Source of the DNA: Candidatus Hepatobacter penaei
Lineage (GTDB): Bacteria > Pseudomonadota > Alphaproteobacteria > Holosporales > Hepatobacteraceae
Length of the DNA stretch: 64,000 bases
Reading direction: 5' to 3'
Assembly: GCF_000742475.1 (NCBI RefSeq)
Contig: NZ_JQAJ01000002.1
Coordinates: 215,542-279,541, forward strand
Shown: one piece after another, positions 19,292 to 29,134 of the stretch
Numbering within the stretch: position 1 is the stretch's first letter
Layout: each line of letters starts with the position of its first letter
Made by a program: the position numbers and the translations under genes
The notes under the pieces: generated by a model
The model's input: the letters and a program-made list of their open reading frames with translations, nothing else
What the model was told of the DNA's origin: nothing
The model's database searches: none

Positions 19292-21078
19292 TTAGGTGCT
19301 GCCCTCTTTACCGCCACAAGCCTTCCCTTGGTGAAACTCTTTCAGATGTTGTGAAATCATGCCACCCATCAGATCTCTTAAAAGATGACGCGTATGAGAA
19401 GCTGGCACGACATTGCCATCTTTGCCATGGGCAACAGGCAAGGTCAGAGGGGGTGAAGCCCCTGCCACATGCAGCACACGGTGGCTCCCTTTCATGCATT
19501 CTTTCATATCTATATGAGGACTGCTTTGCAAAAGGGTGTTTACCAGCGTGATGGTGTCTTTGTATTTTACGGTTGTGCGGTTTTCCAGTTTTTTGAGTAA
19601 CGCACGACCGGTGCCCTTAATGGCCGCAATTTTTGCCTGAAGCTCTTTTCCTGCCTCAGTTTCACCAGGTGGCACATCCTGAGTTTCGGCAAGCTTTGGC
19701 ACAGCAGCTTTTTTGCCCTTTTTACCGCCTCTTTTCTTTTTGCCAGGCTTGCCCGACACCTGGCCACCAACAACGGCCTCTCTCCGTTTTTCTTGCTCCT
19801 CACGGATGCGCTGTGCATAGTCTGCACGAAGGCGTGCTTCTTCTTGATCTGCAAGCTCTTCGATAAGCTCTGCCTCCAATGCACCTATGGTCTCTTCAAC
19901 CGTTGTTCTGGTTTCTGCTTCAAGCCATGTCAGCATAGGATGCAGTTTTTCGTTACGCGACGCCTCTTCTTGCCATGCACGTAACAACAACAATTGAACC
20001 ATCTTGTCTTCTTGAGGATTGTGGATCTTGAGAGGAATCACCATCTCCCCCATACTGATAGACGGCCCATCCAAGGTGCCCTCCCCATGTTCAAATATAA
20101 ACCTTGCGAAAGGATTTGTTGGAAGTTCATGCACAGACAGGGTCTCACGCATCACTTTGTGGGTGGCTTGAAAGGGTTGATAACCTTGCGCTAATAAAAG
20201 GTCTGGCACCTCAGCCCCCAGATAAAAGGTGTAACGCAGCGCATAGGGAAGACTTTTGTCTGCGTGATAGGCAGGATCTTTTTGTAAATCTTCTAAACGC
20301 AAATGAAGGCAAAAATCTTCTGTCAGCTGGTCATCATGAAGATGGTATGTCTTCATTTTGCTTGTGTCGCCTTGGGGCGCCCATGTGCTGTCTATATACA
20401 CAGGGGCATCTGGTTTGAAACAATAGGTATCGTATCCATCCTGATCTTTGAAAAAAGACAATGGGTCTGTCCATCAGAACGCTTCACGATCTGCCAAGAG
20501 GCGGCTGGATCCATTTTTTCGTGCCTCGCAAGTGCGATTGCCACTTGATTCGCCAACACACGCATAGGCACCTCAACATTTTCTTGATCTCTCTTCCATG
20601 CGTCTTGCCTTTTTTGAACCTCAGATGCAGACAAGCCCGTGACACCCTTGTGGACAACTCTGCGCAGTATTTGGTGTGCTGCACGTATTGTGATGAAAGG
20701 TTTGAAAATATGCTGTTCAGGGTCTAGCGACATGATCTTTTTTGGTTTTTTGAGGCAATCTACAAGAATGTTCACACTATTAAAAATGGCTTTGATGGTC
20801 TCAGGATCATGAGGGATCTCGGAAAGCAAGGTGTCATCATGGAAAAATGTTCTCAAACTTGCCTTCATCGCTTCTGTCAAGCGCTCGGGTAATGGAGATC
20901 TATGAGAGGCACCCTCACCAGAACATAATGGCACCACAGCTGTGTCCGCGCGGGCCGGATCTTGATAGGGGGGATCAGAGGCCTTAAGGACCGATATGAC
21001 CGGGCCCATACACATCAGCAAACAAAGCGACAGGGGAAGAGAAAAAAAGCGAAGGGGATGCGCATGCATGGCCAGCAT
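19292..21078 (-). pseudogene. Exported protein with possible HicA-like C-terminus, frameshifted at a poly-A/T tract
   Basis: Two minus-strand frames join into one protein. The first (from ATG 21078, AAGGTGA upstream) has a signal peptide and about 205 residues up to DGQTHCLF. The second continues in another frame with FKDQDGYDTYCFKPDAPVY to the stop at 19292. Adding one base to the six-A run at 20451-20456 restores a single frame of 596 codons. The middle is a charged coiled coil (about 350-430) followed by a basic GKPGKKKRGGKKGKK segment. The C-terminal 80 residues (KGSHRVLHVAG, LTLPVAHG, SHTRHLLRDLM) resemble the dsRBD-like HicA/YcfA fold with its GSH and PHG-like motifs. The resemblance is by eye only. 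Confidence 0.65.
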
Positions 21079-21201
21079 AAGATCACCTTAAAAGAAAGAT
21101 TATTGCGATATTAAACAACGATTATGTCTATTTGTCAAGTTTTGCTGGTTTATCAACGGGTTCGGAACGAAAGGCCGCAGGCCTTTTTCATGCAAAACGT
21201 G

Positions 21202-21286
21202 TGGTGCCCCCAGGGAGACTCGAACTCCCACATCCGAAGATAACAGATTTTGAGTCTGCCGCGTCTACCAGTTCCGCCACAGGGGC
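21202..21286 (-). tRNA. tRNA-Leu (CAA)
   Basis: On the minus strand the acceptor GCCCCTG pairs with CGGGGGC-type partners ending in an encoded CCA, the D arm is GTGGCGGAACTGGTAGACGC, the anticodon loop is CTCAAAA giving CAA, and there is a class II variable arm and T arm GGGAGTTCGAGTCTCCC. It reads UUG leucine codons. Confidence 0.95.
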
Positions 21287-21414
21287 TCCTTTTTTGAGTT
21301 CACCAGAACTGCGTCTAAAGGTCAAGAATGGAAGGGGCGCCCCACAAATTTTTCTCTCGTTAAGGCCGCAGCAAACAAAGGGGGAAATAATGGAGGGCAC
21401 CAAAGGAGGGGGTC

Positions 21415-22818
21415 ATGCAAACAACACAAAACATGCAAGGCAGACAGTCTTTGCAAAATGTGATGACACCTCAACTGCAAGAAGCTATTCGCATTTTGCA
21501 ACTGTCTTATGAAGAGTTGGTGCCCTTTATCGACCAACAACTGACCCTCAACCCATTCTTGTCAGAGCCTGAGGAAGATGCCTTTCTTGAAGACAGCTAT
21601 GATGATATGGCAGATCCTTTCTCGCACAAAACCTCAGACAATAACCTTGAACCTTATGATACGATTCCTCTCCCACCCAAAAATCTGCATACCCACCTGA
21701 CCAGCCAGATCAATATTATGTTTTCTGACGAAACAGAGAAAGATGTGGCCCTTTATATTGTGGCCATCTTAGAGCCAACGGGTTATCTCAAAAAAGAACC
21801 TTCAGAAATTGCACACGCCATGCACAAACCGCTCAAAGTGGTTCATCATGTGATTGAGAAAATGAAAAAGTGTGACCCAACAGGCATTTGCGCCGCTACG
21901 CTCGAAGAATGTCTCAAATTGCAGCTCATCGAAAGAGAACTTTTTACGCCCGCGTTTGAAACGCTCCTCAACAAAATTGCCTCGTTTACGTCAGGCAAAA
22001 TCAAGCAAGGCGCCCTTGAAAAGGCCTGTGGCGTCGATACACAAACATTATCCGAAATGTTGCATGTGATGCGCACGCTTGATCCCTATCCTGGCTCTCA
22101 GTTCCACCATGAATCCACGCCTTATATTGTGCCTGAAGTGTATGTATACATGAACAAAAAAACCAATACATGGGATGTTAATTTTGTGCCCCATCTGAGG
22201 CGTCAAGTTCTCTTTGACAGTCAGTATTATAAAAAAATCAAAAGTCAAACCAAAGGATCACAGGACAGGCGCTATCTTTCCCAACAACTCAATCACGCGA
22301 CCTGGCTTTGTAAGGCGTTGTCACAAAGAAGCCAAACGCTTCTTTCGGTCAGTCAAGAAATTGTGAGAAGGCAGCAAAACTTTTTTTACCATGGCGTCAC
22401 GTCACTGACACCCCTTACCCTCAAAGACATTGCACAGCCTGTGGGCATTCACGAAAGCACCGTGAGTCGGATTACCTCAGGAAAATATATGTCAACGCCC
22501 CACGGTATTTTTGAACTCAAATACTTCTTTACCTCTAGTTTTGAAAATGTGCGCGGCCGAGCCATTTCTTCGGAAAGTCTCAAAAACACGATTCATCAAC
22601 TGATTCTCAACGAAAATCCTGAAAAACCACTCTCTGACCTTGTGATCACAGAAATTTTGAACACCCAAAGCATTCCCATTGCAAGGCGTACGGTGGCAAA
22701 ATATAGAGAAGCGCTTAACGTGCCGCCCTCTTTTCAGCGCAAGCGCAACCGTCACTTTAAGGCATTGAGCCCTGACACACGAAAAAAAAGAGGCACCACC
22801 TGTAGCGGCGACGTGTGA
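21415..22818 (+). CDS. rpoN: RNA polymerase sigma-54 factor
   Basis: RpoN directs RNA polymerase to -24/-12 promoters that need an enhancer-binding ATPase. The 467-residue protein has the Gln/Leu-rich region I (MTPQLQEAIRILQLSYEELV), an acidic region II, the core-binding domain, a helix-turn-helix near residue 345 (LKDIAQPVGIHESTVSRITS), and the C-terminal RpoN box ARRTVAKYRE. No activator gene is encoded in the window, and the usual downstream neighbours hpf and ptsN are missing. The 3' end overlaps the convergent holB gene by 67 bases. The ATG at 21415 follows AAAGGAGGGGGTC, a strong ribosome binding site. Confidence 0.95.
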   Translation: MQTTQNMQGRQSLQNVMTPQLQEAIRILQLSYEELVPFIDQQLTLNPFLSEPEEDAFLEDSYDDMADPFSHKTSDNNLEPYDTIPLPPKNLHTHLTSQINIMFSDETEKDVALYIVAILEPTGYLKKEPSEIAHAMHKPLKVVHHVIEKMKKCDPTGICAATLEECLKLQLIERELFTPAFETLLNKIASFTSGKIKQGALEKACGVDTQTLSEMLHVMRTLDPYPGSQFHHESTPYIVPEVYVYMNKKTNTWDVNFVPHLRRQVLFDSQYYKKIKSQTKGSQDRRYLSQQLNHATWLCKALSQRSQTLLSVSQEIVRRQQNFFYHGVTSLTPLTLKDIAQPVGIHESTVSRITSGKYMSTPHGIFELKYFFTSSFENVRGRAISSESLKNTIHQLILNENPEKPLSDLVITEILNTQSIPIARRTVAKYREALNVPPSFQRKRNRHFKALSPDTRKKRGTTCSGDV

Positions 22819-23741
22819 AACGTTTGCGCCTCTTCCACGGCCTGACGGCACTGCGCCAAAAATAGCGCCCACCCTTCAGGCGACAAACGACCCGCAATCG
22901 CTTGCGCAGAGGCATCTGTGTTGTCTTGGGTGTGCACACCAATCAACAGAGAGGAAAGGAAATGCTCAAAATGCTCAAACAGCCACGATAGCTCTTGAGA
23001 TAACCAAAATCCTTGATGAGCCGGTAAAAATGGTGACTCAAAATCTGGGTGATCCGGCGGCAAAAGGCCCTTTTTCAAGAGCGCATGATAAAAAACAACA
23101 TGGCGGATCTGATCATCCTCCAACAAGGCAAGGGCTTTGCCTAAACACCCCTTCGACAAACGATAGAGATTTTTCACATCTACATCAGGCATTTTGACGT
23201 GATGCACACGACACACATCTGGCCACGTTTGCAAAAACACATCCTCAGACAGGGGGCGCAGATGTATTTTCTGACACCTGGAAAGGAGCGGCGCTGACAA
23301 AGGACCCAGAGTGTGAGCGGTGAGAAAAAAAACAGTGCGCGAAGGTGGTTCTTCAATAATTTTTAAAAGCGCACTTTGTGCCGCATAAGAGAGGCTATCC
23401 ATGCGCGGCATCAACACAAATTGCCAGGCTTGGGGCACAACGCGCACAGATCTTAAATGTGCATGCATAAGCTGCACGGCCTTCATGGTTTGTCCCGCGG
23501 CCACAAAAAAAGAAGGCAAAACGCCTTGGTGCATTTGATGGGCATGCTGAAACCAAGACTGCGAATCTGTTGTGGCCTTGATGTGCTCCCACACACACTG
23601 CCGCACCCACGTTTTTTTGCCCACACCTTGCGGCCCTAACACCAAAAAAGCACCCCTGTCCTTGGGTGAGCGCAAAAAACACTTCATCATCTCAAGATGT
23701 GTTTCATGCCCCACGCAAAAAGGAAAGATGTTGTCTTGCAT
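22752..23741 (-). CDS. holB: DNA polymerase III subunit delta'
   Basis: HolB is the stator subunit of the clamp loader that places the beta clamp on DNA. The 329-residue product has the AAA+ P-loop GPQGVGKKT near residues 36-44, the segment SLSYAAQSALLKIIEEPP typical of HolB and DnaX, then TVFFLTAHTLGPLSAPLLSR ending in the SRC sensor motif (LLSRCQ). The zinc-binding cysteines found in gamma/tau are not evident. In many alphaproteobacteria it follows tmk; here it is separated from tmk by about 7 kb and convergent with rpoN, with a 67-base 3' overlap. Confidence 0.9.
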   Translation of the reverse strand: MQDNIFPFCVGHETHLEMMKCFLRSPKDRGAFLVLGPQGVGKKTWVRQCVWEHIKATTDSQSWFQHAHQMHQGVLPSFFVAAGQTMKAVQLMHAHLRSVRVVPQAWQFVLMPRMDSLSYAAQSALLKIIEEPPSRTVFFLTAHTLGPLSAPLLSRCQKIHLRPLSEDVFLQTWPDVCRVHHVKMPDVDVKNLYRLSKGCLGKALALLEDDQIRHVVFYHALLKKGLLPPDHPDFESPFLPAHQGFWLSQELSWLFEHFEHFLSSLLIGVHTQDNTDASAQAIAGRLSPEGWALFLAQCRQAVEEAQTFHTSPLQVVPLFFRVSGLNALK

Positions 23742-23774
23742 GCTATGCTTAACGGGCGCGACCTTTGTACTAGC

Positions 23775-25517
23775 TTACCCTGTTTTTGGGTGATCACAAA
23801 GAAAAGCTTTGTAGGCACTATGGGCCATAAGCGCATCATGGCTGCCCACATAGGCTCTTTGTTTATGTAAGAAAACCACATGATCCATGGCCTCAAGCCA
23901 GGCTGCATCCCGCGTCACAAGAAAAACTGTCTTGTGTGAAGTGGGACCAAGAAATTGTTGCCTGATGATCAACGGACAATAGGACGTGAAGGTGCCATCA
24001 TCAAGAAACAACAGATGAGGATCTTTGATTAAGACACGCGTCCAGAAGATAAACAGTTTTTGCGTGTAAGATAAATTAGACCCCCCGGGCAACAAAACCG
24101 TATCTAGCCCCTTATCAAAAGAAAGAAGCAATGCTGGATCCAGCGCATTCACTATCCCATGCAAGACGTTTTCACCAAACGCAGCATCAAAAAGCATATT
24201 TTCTTTCAGCGTGCCTGAAAAAAGGGGGATATCGTCATTTAAAAAGCTTACGCATGAACGCCACACCACATCCTTGTGCAAAAGACAAGGATCATACCCA
24301 CCCACATTCACAATGCCTGACGAAGGCCTGTAGCTGCCTGCCATCAGATGAAGCAGCGTTGTTTTCCCTGAAATGGGGGGGCCCACAATCCCCACTTTAT
24401 CTCCTGCCCGGAAAGAGGCATTGAGATTATCAAGAATGAGATGGTCACCTGAGCGAAAGGATACCTGCTGCCATGTCACATGGCCATTGCCCACAAACAG
24501 GGATGGCTGAATCTTGATTTGCGGCATATTGAGGAGCTTGACCAACCGTTTGAGTGCACCTGATGATTGAATCATTTCAATAAAATTTTCTGTCAAACTG
24601 GTGACATACCCCATCACCGTGGTGGCATAGAAAAAATAGGACGCCAGCTGCCCGTAGGATAATTTTTTTTCATAAATTTCCTCAAACCCAAAGGCAAAGG
24701 AAGAAGCAATGGCCAAAAACCCGATAAATGAGGTGAGGGCAATACTTTTCAAACGTCCCACCACTTGAACAATGCCGACATGAAGAGAGTTTTGTGAAAT
24801 ATGGGTAAATCGCTGGGTTAAGGTGGCCAACGAAAAAAATTTGAGCGAAAAACCATAGCGCACAAAGAGCTCCATGTGTGAGCCTATATCTGTCAGCGTT
24901 TTTTGATAAGCTTGAAAAATAGCCGACAACATGGGGCGAAAATAAATTGACACCACCACCATTACGACAATCCAAAACATAAAAAAGAGGGTGAGGTCTT
25001 TGTTAATAAGAAACAAAAAAAAGGTGGATCCAGCAGTAATAAAGATGTTACGAAGCGCCAGGGGCAAGCCGTTGCTTAGCGCTGTCTCTAAAATGGCCTT
25101 ATCATTGTTAAACCGCGTATTAAAATCTGAGGCGCTGAGTTTGCGGATGTGCAACGCAGGGCAATGCAAAAATTTTTCAAAAATATGCACACGGACATCT
25201 GAGAACACTTTTTCACTCACCCACGTCAACAAATAAATACGCACATAGCTCGCCACAAAAAAAACAAAGGCAAGGGAAATCAGCAGCACAAAAATATCAA
25301 AGACAAGAAAACCAACATGCGCATCAGCCTCTTGGTAATGATCCATCATCACACGCAATCCATAACCAAAATAAAGAAAACTCACGGCAGACAAAAAAAT
25401 CATACCCAACACATAAAAACAGGTTCGTTTATAAGGTTGCCATAAAAACCGCGCAAGAAATCTGGGAACCGTTAACGATGGTTTGCCAAGGGTGTGCACA
25501 CAGAAAACCGGCAACAA
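23775..25517 (-). CDS. ABC exporter (fused membrane and nucleotide-binding domains) with eroded motifs
   Basis: This 580-residue half-transporter has six membrane helices over residues 25-310 and a nucleotide-binding domain from about 345. Walker A is present as GPPISGKTT. Other motifs have drifted: the Q-loop region reads FLNDDIPLF with Asn for Gln, the signature is LSYTQ instead of LSGGQ, Walker B ends LFLDDG with Asp for the catalytic Glu, and the H-loop position reads VTRDAA with no His. The reading frame is intact throughout. It may be the degenerate half of a heterodimer or a non-hydrolysing variant. The substrate is unknown. The start is uncertain: the TTG at 25517 has no clear ribosome binding site. 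Confidence 0.85.
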   Translation of the reverse strand: MLPVFCVHTLGKPSLTVPRFLARFLWQPYKRTCFYVLGMIFLSAVSFLYFGYGLRVMMDHYQEADAHVGFLVFDIFVLLISLAFVFFVASYVRIYLLTWVSEKVFSDVRVHIFEKFLHCPALHIRKLSASDFNTRFNNDKAILETALSNGLPLALRNIFITAGSTFFLFLINKDLTLFFMFWIVVMVVVSIYFRPMLSAIFQAYQKTLTDIGSHMELFVRYGFSLKFFSLATLTQRFTHISQNSLHVGIVQVVGRLKSIALTSFIGFLAIASSFAFGFEEIYEKKLSYGQLASYFFYATTVMGYVTSLTENFIEMIQSSGALKRLVKLLNMPQIKIQPSLFVGNGHVTWQQVSFRSGDHLILDNLNASFRAGDKVGIVGPPISGKTTLLHLMAGSYRPSSGIVNVGGYDPCLLHKDVVWRSCVSFLNDDIPLFSGTLKENMLFDAAFGENVLHGIVNALDPALLLSFDKGLDTVLLPGGSNLSYTQKLFIFWTRVLIKDPHLLFLDDGTFTSYCPLIIRQQFLGPTSHKTVFLVTRDAAWLEAMDHVVFLHKQRAYVGSHDALMAHSAYKAFLCDHPKTG

Positions 25518-25665
25518 GGATCAGACGTCTCTATGCAAAAAGGTTTCCACTTTTGATTCTCAACAACAGCGCAAAAAGGGGGAAGGAGGCAAGCCATACA
25601 AACGCCCACCCCTGCAAACAACGTGACACACAACTGGTGATGTGGAGAAGGGTATAAACCGCGTT

Positions 25666-25741
<76 letters not shown>

Positions 25742-25791
25742 ACGCTCCTTCCAAGGCTACAAAAGGGCTGTGGGATTTGCAAGGAAAATCC

Positions 25792-27201
25792 TTAGACGCC
25801 CGCCTTGGGACTTGCCATGGCCTCTACCTGGATCCAACGGTTAAAATCTTTTTCAGAAACATAACCCAGCTGACGATTGGCCTCTTGGAGAGAACAGTTA
25901 TGGTCAAAGGCATAGCGGGCCATACGCGCAGCTTTATCATACCCAATATGCGGTGTGAGGGCGGTCACCAGCATCAGTGAATTGTGCACATGACGATTGA
26001 TTTGATCTTGCTGCAAGGTGATCCCCTCAAGGCAATACTGGCGCAGATTGTTCATGCCATTGGCCAACAGGGTGATCATGTCAAACATGTGAGATACGAT
26101 AAGCGGCTTCATCACATTGAGCTGAAGCTGCCCTGACGCGCCTGCTTGTGCGACAATAGAAGACAGGCCTTGCACGTGCACACAAATCATCAGCAAAGAT
26201 TCAATGTGTGTGGGGTTGACCTTACCGGGCATGATGGATGATCCGGGTTCATTTTGTGGCAACACAAACTCACCCAAACCCGCCCGCGGCCCTGAAGATA
26301 ATAAACGAAGATCCTGCCCCATTTTCAATAAATCCCCCGCCAGCAAAGAAAAAGCGTGCCCCAAAAAAACAATGGCGTCATGCATAGACATCAGAGAAAA
26401 AGGCGCTGGGTGCGTTGTGAAAGAGGTGTGTAGGAGACGAGATAGATGGTCCGCAAAAAGGGAAGCAAACTGAGGGTGCGCGTTAAGCCCCGTCCCCACG
26501 GCCGTGCCGCCCTGAGGCAAACAGGTAAGATCTTGAACACAATGCATGATGCGCTTTTGAGACACTTCACACGTGTCCACAAACGCACCCCACTCATCAC
26601 CCACCATCAACGGTGCTGCGTCTTGCAGGTGCGTGCGCCCCATTTTGACCACAGATGCTCCTTTGTTTTGCTGATCCTTCAACGCATGAATCAGCGATGC
26701 AAGCGCAGGCAGCAAGATGTCATGCACACCCCCCCAAAGGGCCACATGCATGGCTGTGCCAAAGGTATCGTTGGTGGATTGACCCATGTTGACATGATCG
26801 TTGGGGTGCACAGGCGCTTTTTGCCCCAAGGCCTGACCGCACTTTTCACTGGCTCTGTTGGCAATCACCTCGTTCACATTCATGTGTGTGGCGGTGCCAG
26901 AACCTGTTTGCCATATGCCCAAAGGAAAATGATCATCCCATGTACCCTCAGCCACTTCAGAGGCCGCCTCTATGATCACCTTGGCCAGCTGAGGATCAAG
27001 CCATCCAAGCTCTTGATGGGCAAGGGCTGCGGCCTTCTTAATCCATCCAAACGCATGAATCACTTGCAAAGGCATGACCTTGTCATCAACATGAAACTGC
27101 GTGAGACATCGCTGCGTGCTGGCCCCCCAATAGCGAGAGGCGGGCACTTCTTGGGACCCGAAGCTGTCCGATTCTGTGCGCGTTGCTTCTGTTGTCTTCA
27201 C
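25792..27201 (-). CDS. fumC: Fumarate hydratase class II
   Basis: FumC interconverts fumarate and L-malate in the TCA cycle as a homotetramer. The product of about 469 residues shows the family order: GIWQTGSGTATHMNVNEVIA, NDHVNMGQSTNDTFGTAMH, GRTHLQDAAPLMVGDE, the GGTAVGTGLN loop, and the signature GSSIMPGKVNPT. The frame is open 50 codons further upstream, but that extension overlaps the divergent kdsB gene and has no family similarity. I chose the GTG at 27201, which has AAAGGA seven bases upstream. kdsB starts on the opposite strand about 70 bases away, so they share a promoter region. Confidence 0.94.
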   Translation of the reverse strand: MKTTEATRTESDSFGSQEVPASRYWGASTQRCLTQFHVDDKVMPLQVIHAFGWIKKAAALAHQELGWLDPQLAKVIIEAASEVAEGTWDDHFPLGIWQTGSGTATHMNVNEVIANRASEKCGQALGQKAPVHPNDHVNMGQSTNDTFGTAMHVALWGGVHDILLPALASLIHALKDQQNKGASVVKMGRTHLQDAAPLMVGDEWGAFVDTCEVSQKRIMHCVQDLTCLPQGGTAVGTGLNAHPQFASLFADHLSRLLHTSFTTHPAPFSLMSMHDAIVFLGHAFSLLAGDLLKMGQDLRLLSSGPRAGLGEFVLPQNEPGSSIMPGKVNPTHIESLLMICVHVQGLSSIVAQAGASGQLQLNVMKPLIVSHMFDMITLLANGMNNLRQYCLEGITLQQDQINRHVHNSLMLVTALTPHIGYDKAARMARYAFDHNCSLQEANRQLGYVSEKDFNRWIQVEAMASPKAGV

Positions 27202-27271
27202 CTGCAGGTCCTTTCTTGATAGAATGCTTATCGATGGTAACGAACTTCTGATGTCAAGCCTAGAGCCTTTT

Positions 27272-28036
27272 ATGAGCACCCTTGTGATCATCCCCGCGCG
27301 CTTAGGGGCCACCCGATTGCCGCGCAAACCCCTGGCCCTTTTGGATGGCAAGCCCTTGATTCATCACGTGATCGAACAAGCGCACAAAGCCAACATTGGC
27401 CCTGTGGTGGTGGCAGTGGATAGTGATGAGCTCAAAACATGCGTGGAACAGGTCGGCGGGCACGCCATCCTCACAGATCCCTATTTACCTTCAGGGTCAG
27501 ACCGAATCTATCAAGCACTGGAAATCTTTGACCCGCAAGAAACCTTCACCCACATTGTGAACATACAGGGGGATATGGCTGTGTTTCCTGCCCACAGGAT
27601 CAAAGAGCTTGTAAACACAACGCATTTTGAAATCACCACGGCCGTAATTCCCCTGGACAAGGAAGAGCAGAATAACCCACACCATGTAAAAGCCGTCCTT
27701 GCGCCCGCCTCTGTGCCGGGGTGGCACCATGCATGCTATTTCAGCCGTGCACCTGTGCCTTATGGGGCCGCACCCATGTGGCACCACATGGGTGTGTATG
27801 TGTTTCGCCGCCCGATCCTTAAACGCTTTGTCTCCTTGCCGCCTTCATCCCTTGAACAGACAGAAAAGCTTGAGCAACTGCGGGCCTTAGCGCAAGGGTG
27901 GCGCATTGGGGTCAAAACCTTGCCGAAAGAACCCTGGCTCAGCATTGACACCCCCCAAGATATCCATAACGCTGAGGCTTTTTTGCAACCAAACACCCAA
28001 ACCACGCCTCACACAGCTGCCCAAACGGTGGGTTAA
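27272..28036 (+). CDS. kdsB: 3-deoxy-manno-octulosonate cytidylyltransferase
   Basis: KdsB activates KDO to CMP-KDO for the lipopolysaccharide inner core. The product of about 254 residues begins with the nucleotidyltransferase motif VIIPARLGATRLPRKPL, has SGSDRIYQAL (family SGTDRxxEA) and the metal-binding VNIQGD. It ends with WLSIDTPQDIHNAE, close to the usual IDTPEDLE. The segment after GD reads MAVF where KdsB usually has EPLI, a small departure near the active site. The ATG at 27272 gives the usual N-terminus; an ATG at 27251 is the alternative. It is divergent from fumC. The presence of this gene implies the cell makes LPS with KDO. Confidence 0.9.
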   Translation: MSTLVIIPARLGATRLPRKPLALLDGKPLIHHVIEQAHKANIGPVVVAVDSDELKTCVEQVGGHAILTDPYLPSGSDRIYQALEIFDPQETFTHIVNIQGDMAVFPAHRIKELVNTTHFEITTAVIPLDKEEQNNPHHVKAVLAPASVPGWHHACYFSRAPVPYGAAPMWHHMGVYVFRRPILKRFVSLPPSSLEQTEKLEQLRALAQGWRIGVKTLPKEPWLSIDTPQDIHNAEAFLQPNTQTTPHTAAQTVG

Positions 28037-28054
28037 CCTGAAGCTCTGCCTATC

Positions 28055-28897
28055 TCACAGCGAACGCATGCGCGCCCGTTTTTCCCGTTTGTTTCTCACA
28101 TATTTCTGCCAATAGCTTGGCATGTCTTGAAATAGGCCCTGACGACATAGCTCATGCAAAATTGCACGATAAGCCCCCTTAGATTCAAGATAGTCAAACG
28201 CCTCATGACGAGAGGCTGCAGAACCTGAATGCCGGCACGTCACCAACAACAAGCCATATGCTTCAGCCGTGCGACCCAAAGCCACGACGTCTTTGTAAAA
28301 GGCATGAACTCGCTTTTGCACCATCCTTTTTTGACGGGGCGAAAGACCTGGATAACGCTCTTGCACCATCAACAATAAAAAATCTCTTGCCTGCCGTGAA
28401 AACAGCAAGGCTTCGCGAATCATCAACGCAAAGGCTTTGTCAACATCGCGATCCTGTAAGACAGGCGCTGGAGATCTACCCGCAGTCTTGCCCTCTTGAC
28501 CTGACATCAGCGAACACAGTAACCCTGCTCCCACCGACCCCATCTGCTGACTGACCTTGGTTAGGCGTGGATAGTCTTGCGCCAACCGCCGCCGCATTTT
28601 CTTAGCCAAAAACAGAACGTCCGATGACTGATTTCTTGCATAAGCACCCTGTGCTTCCCCGCCTTGCGTATCTCGTTCCTCTTTGCTTTGCACCCATAAC
28701 GTGGACAACAAATGGGCCAGGGCTGCCTCTTCACGCACATCCACGGGCCCCTTTTTTAACACATACAGATGAACGCGCTTAAAAAGATCTTGGCTGTCCC
28801 CACCTTTGGCCCCAGACACCACACTTATCAAAACCAATAAGGAAGAAAAAAACCTTAAGATCAGCATAGATCCATGGGATTTGCTAACACTAAACAC
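28055..28897 (-). CDS. Unrecognised exported helical protein, 280 residues
   Basis: I do not recognise this protein. A signal peptide (MLILRFFSSLLVLISVVSGA, then KGG) starts at the internal ATG 28867, which may be the true start; the GTG at 28897 gives ten extra residues. The mature part is basic and probably all helical, with several Lys/Arg-rich amphipathic stretches (RQKRMVQKRVHAFYKD near 210) and a very basic C-terminus (NKREKRARMRSL). It is convergent with kdsB, which ends 18 bases away, and lies at the edge of the block of secreted proteins that follows on the same strand. Confidence 0.65.
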   Translation of the reverse strand: MFSVSKSHGSMLILRFFSSLLVLISVVSGAKGGDSQDLFKRVHLYVLKKGPVDVREEAALAHLLSTLWVQSKEERDTQGGEAQGAYARNQSSDVLFLAKKMRRRLAQDYPRLTKVSQQMGSVGAGLLCSLMSGQEGKTAGRSPAPVLQDRDVDKAFALMIREALLFSRQARDFLLLMVQERYPGLSPRQKRMVQKRVHAFYKDVVALGRTAEAYGLLLVTCRHSGSAASRHEAFDYLESKGAYRAILHELCRQGLFQDMPSYWQKYVRNKREKRARMRSL

Positions 28898-29030
28898 AAA
28901 TCTTTTCCTTTTCGACGATAAAAGCCTCTTAACACTCTATAAAAGTTAAATTTTAATTTTTGTCAAACTTTTTTGACAAAAATGAAAAACAAAAAAGAGA
29001 AAAAATGTGAAGATCCTTTATATGAAAACA

Positions 29031-29060
29031 AAAAGAGCCCACGCGCGAGCTCTCTTTTTT
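29031..29060 (-). terminator. Rho-independent terminator after the gene ending at 29135
   Basis: An AGAGC...GCTCT hairpin with a ten-base loop is flanked on both sides by A/T runs, so on the minus strand the stem is followed by a T run. It lies about 75 bases past the stop of the His-rich secreted protein. The symmetry of its flanks would allow function in both directions. Confidence 0.6.
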
Positions 29061-29134
29061 CTTAAGAAGTCAAAACTATCTCTTCTCATTCCTGCGTAAA
29101 GACTTTATCTATAAAAAGAAGGATCTCCCATATT

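Noticed and set aside
26446..27219. 257-codon plus-strand ORF opposite fumC
   Set aside because: Fully antisense to fumC with basic, low-complexity composition; fumC has clear active-site motifs.
27202..27351. N-terminal extension of fumC
   Set aside because: It overlaps the kdsB start, has no fumarase similarity, and the GTG at 27201 has a good ribosome binding site.
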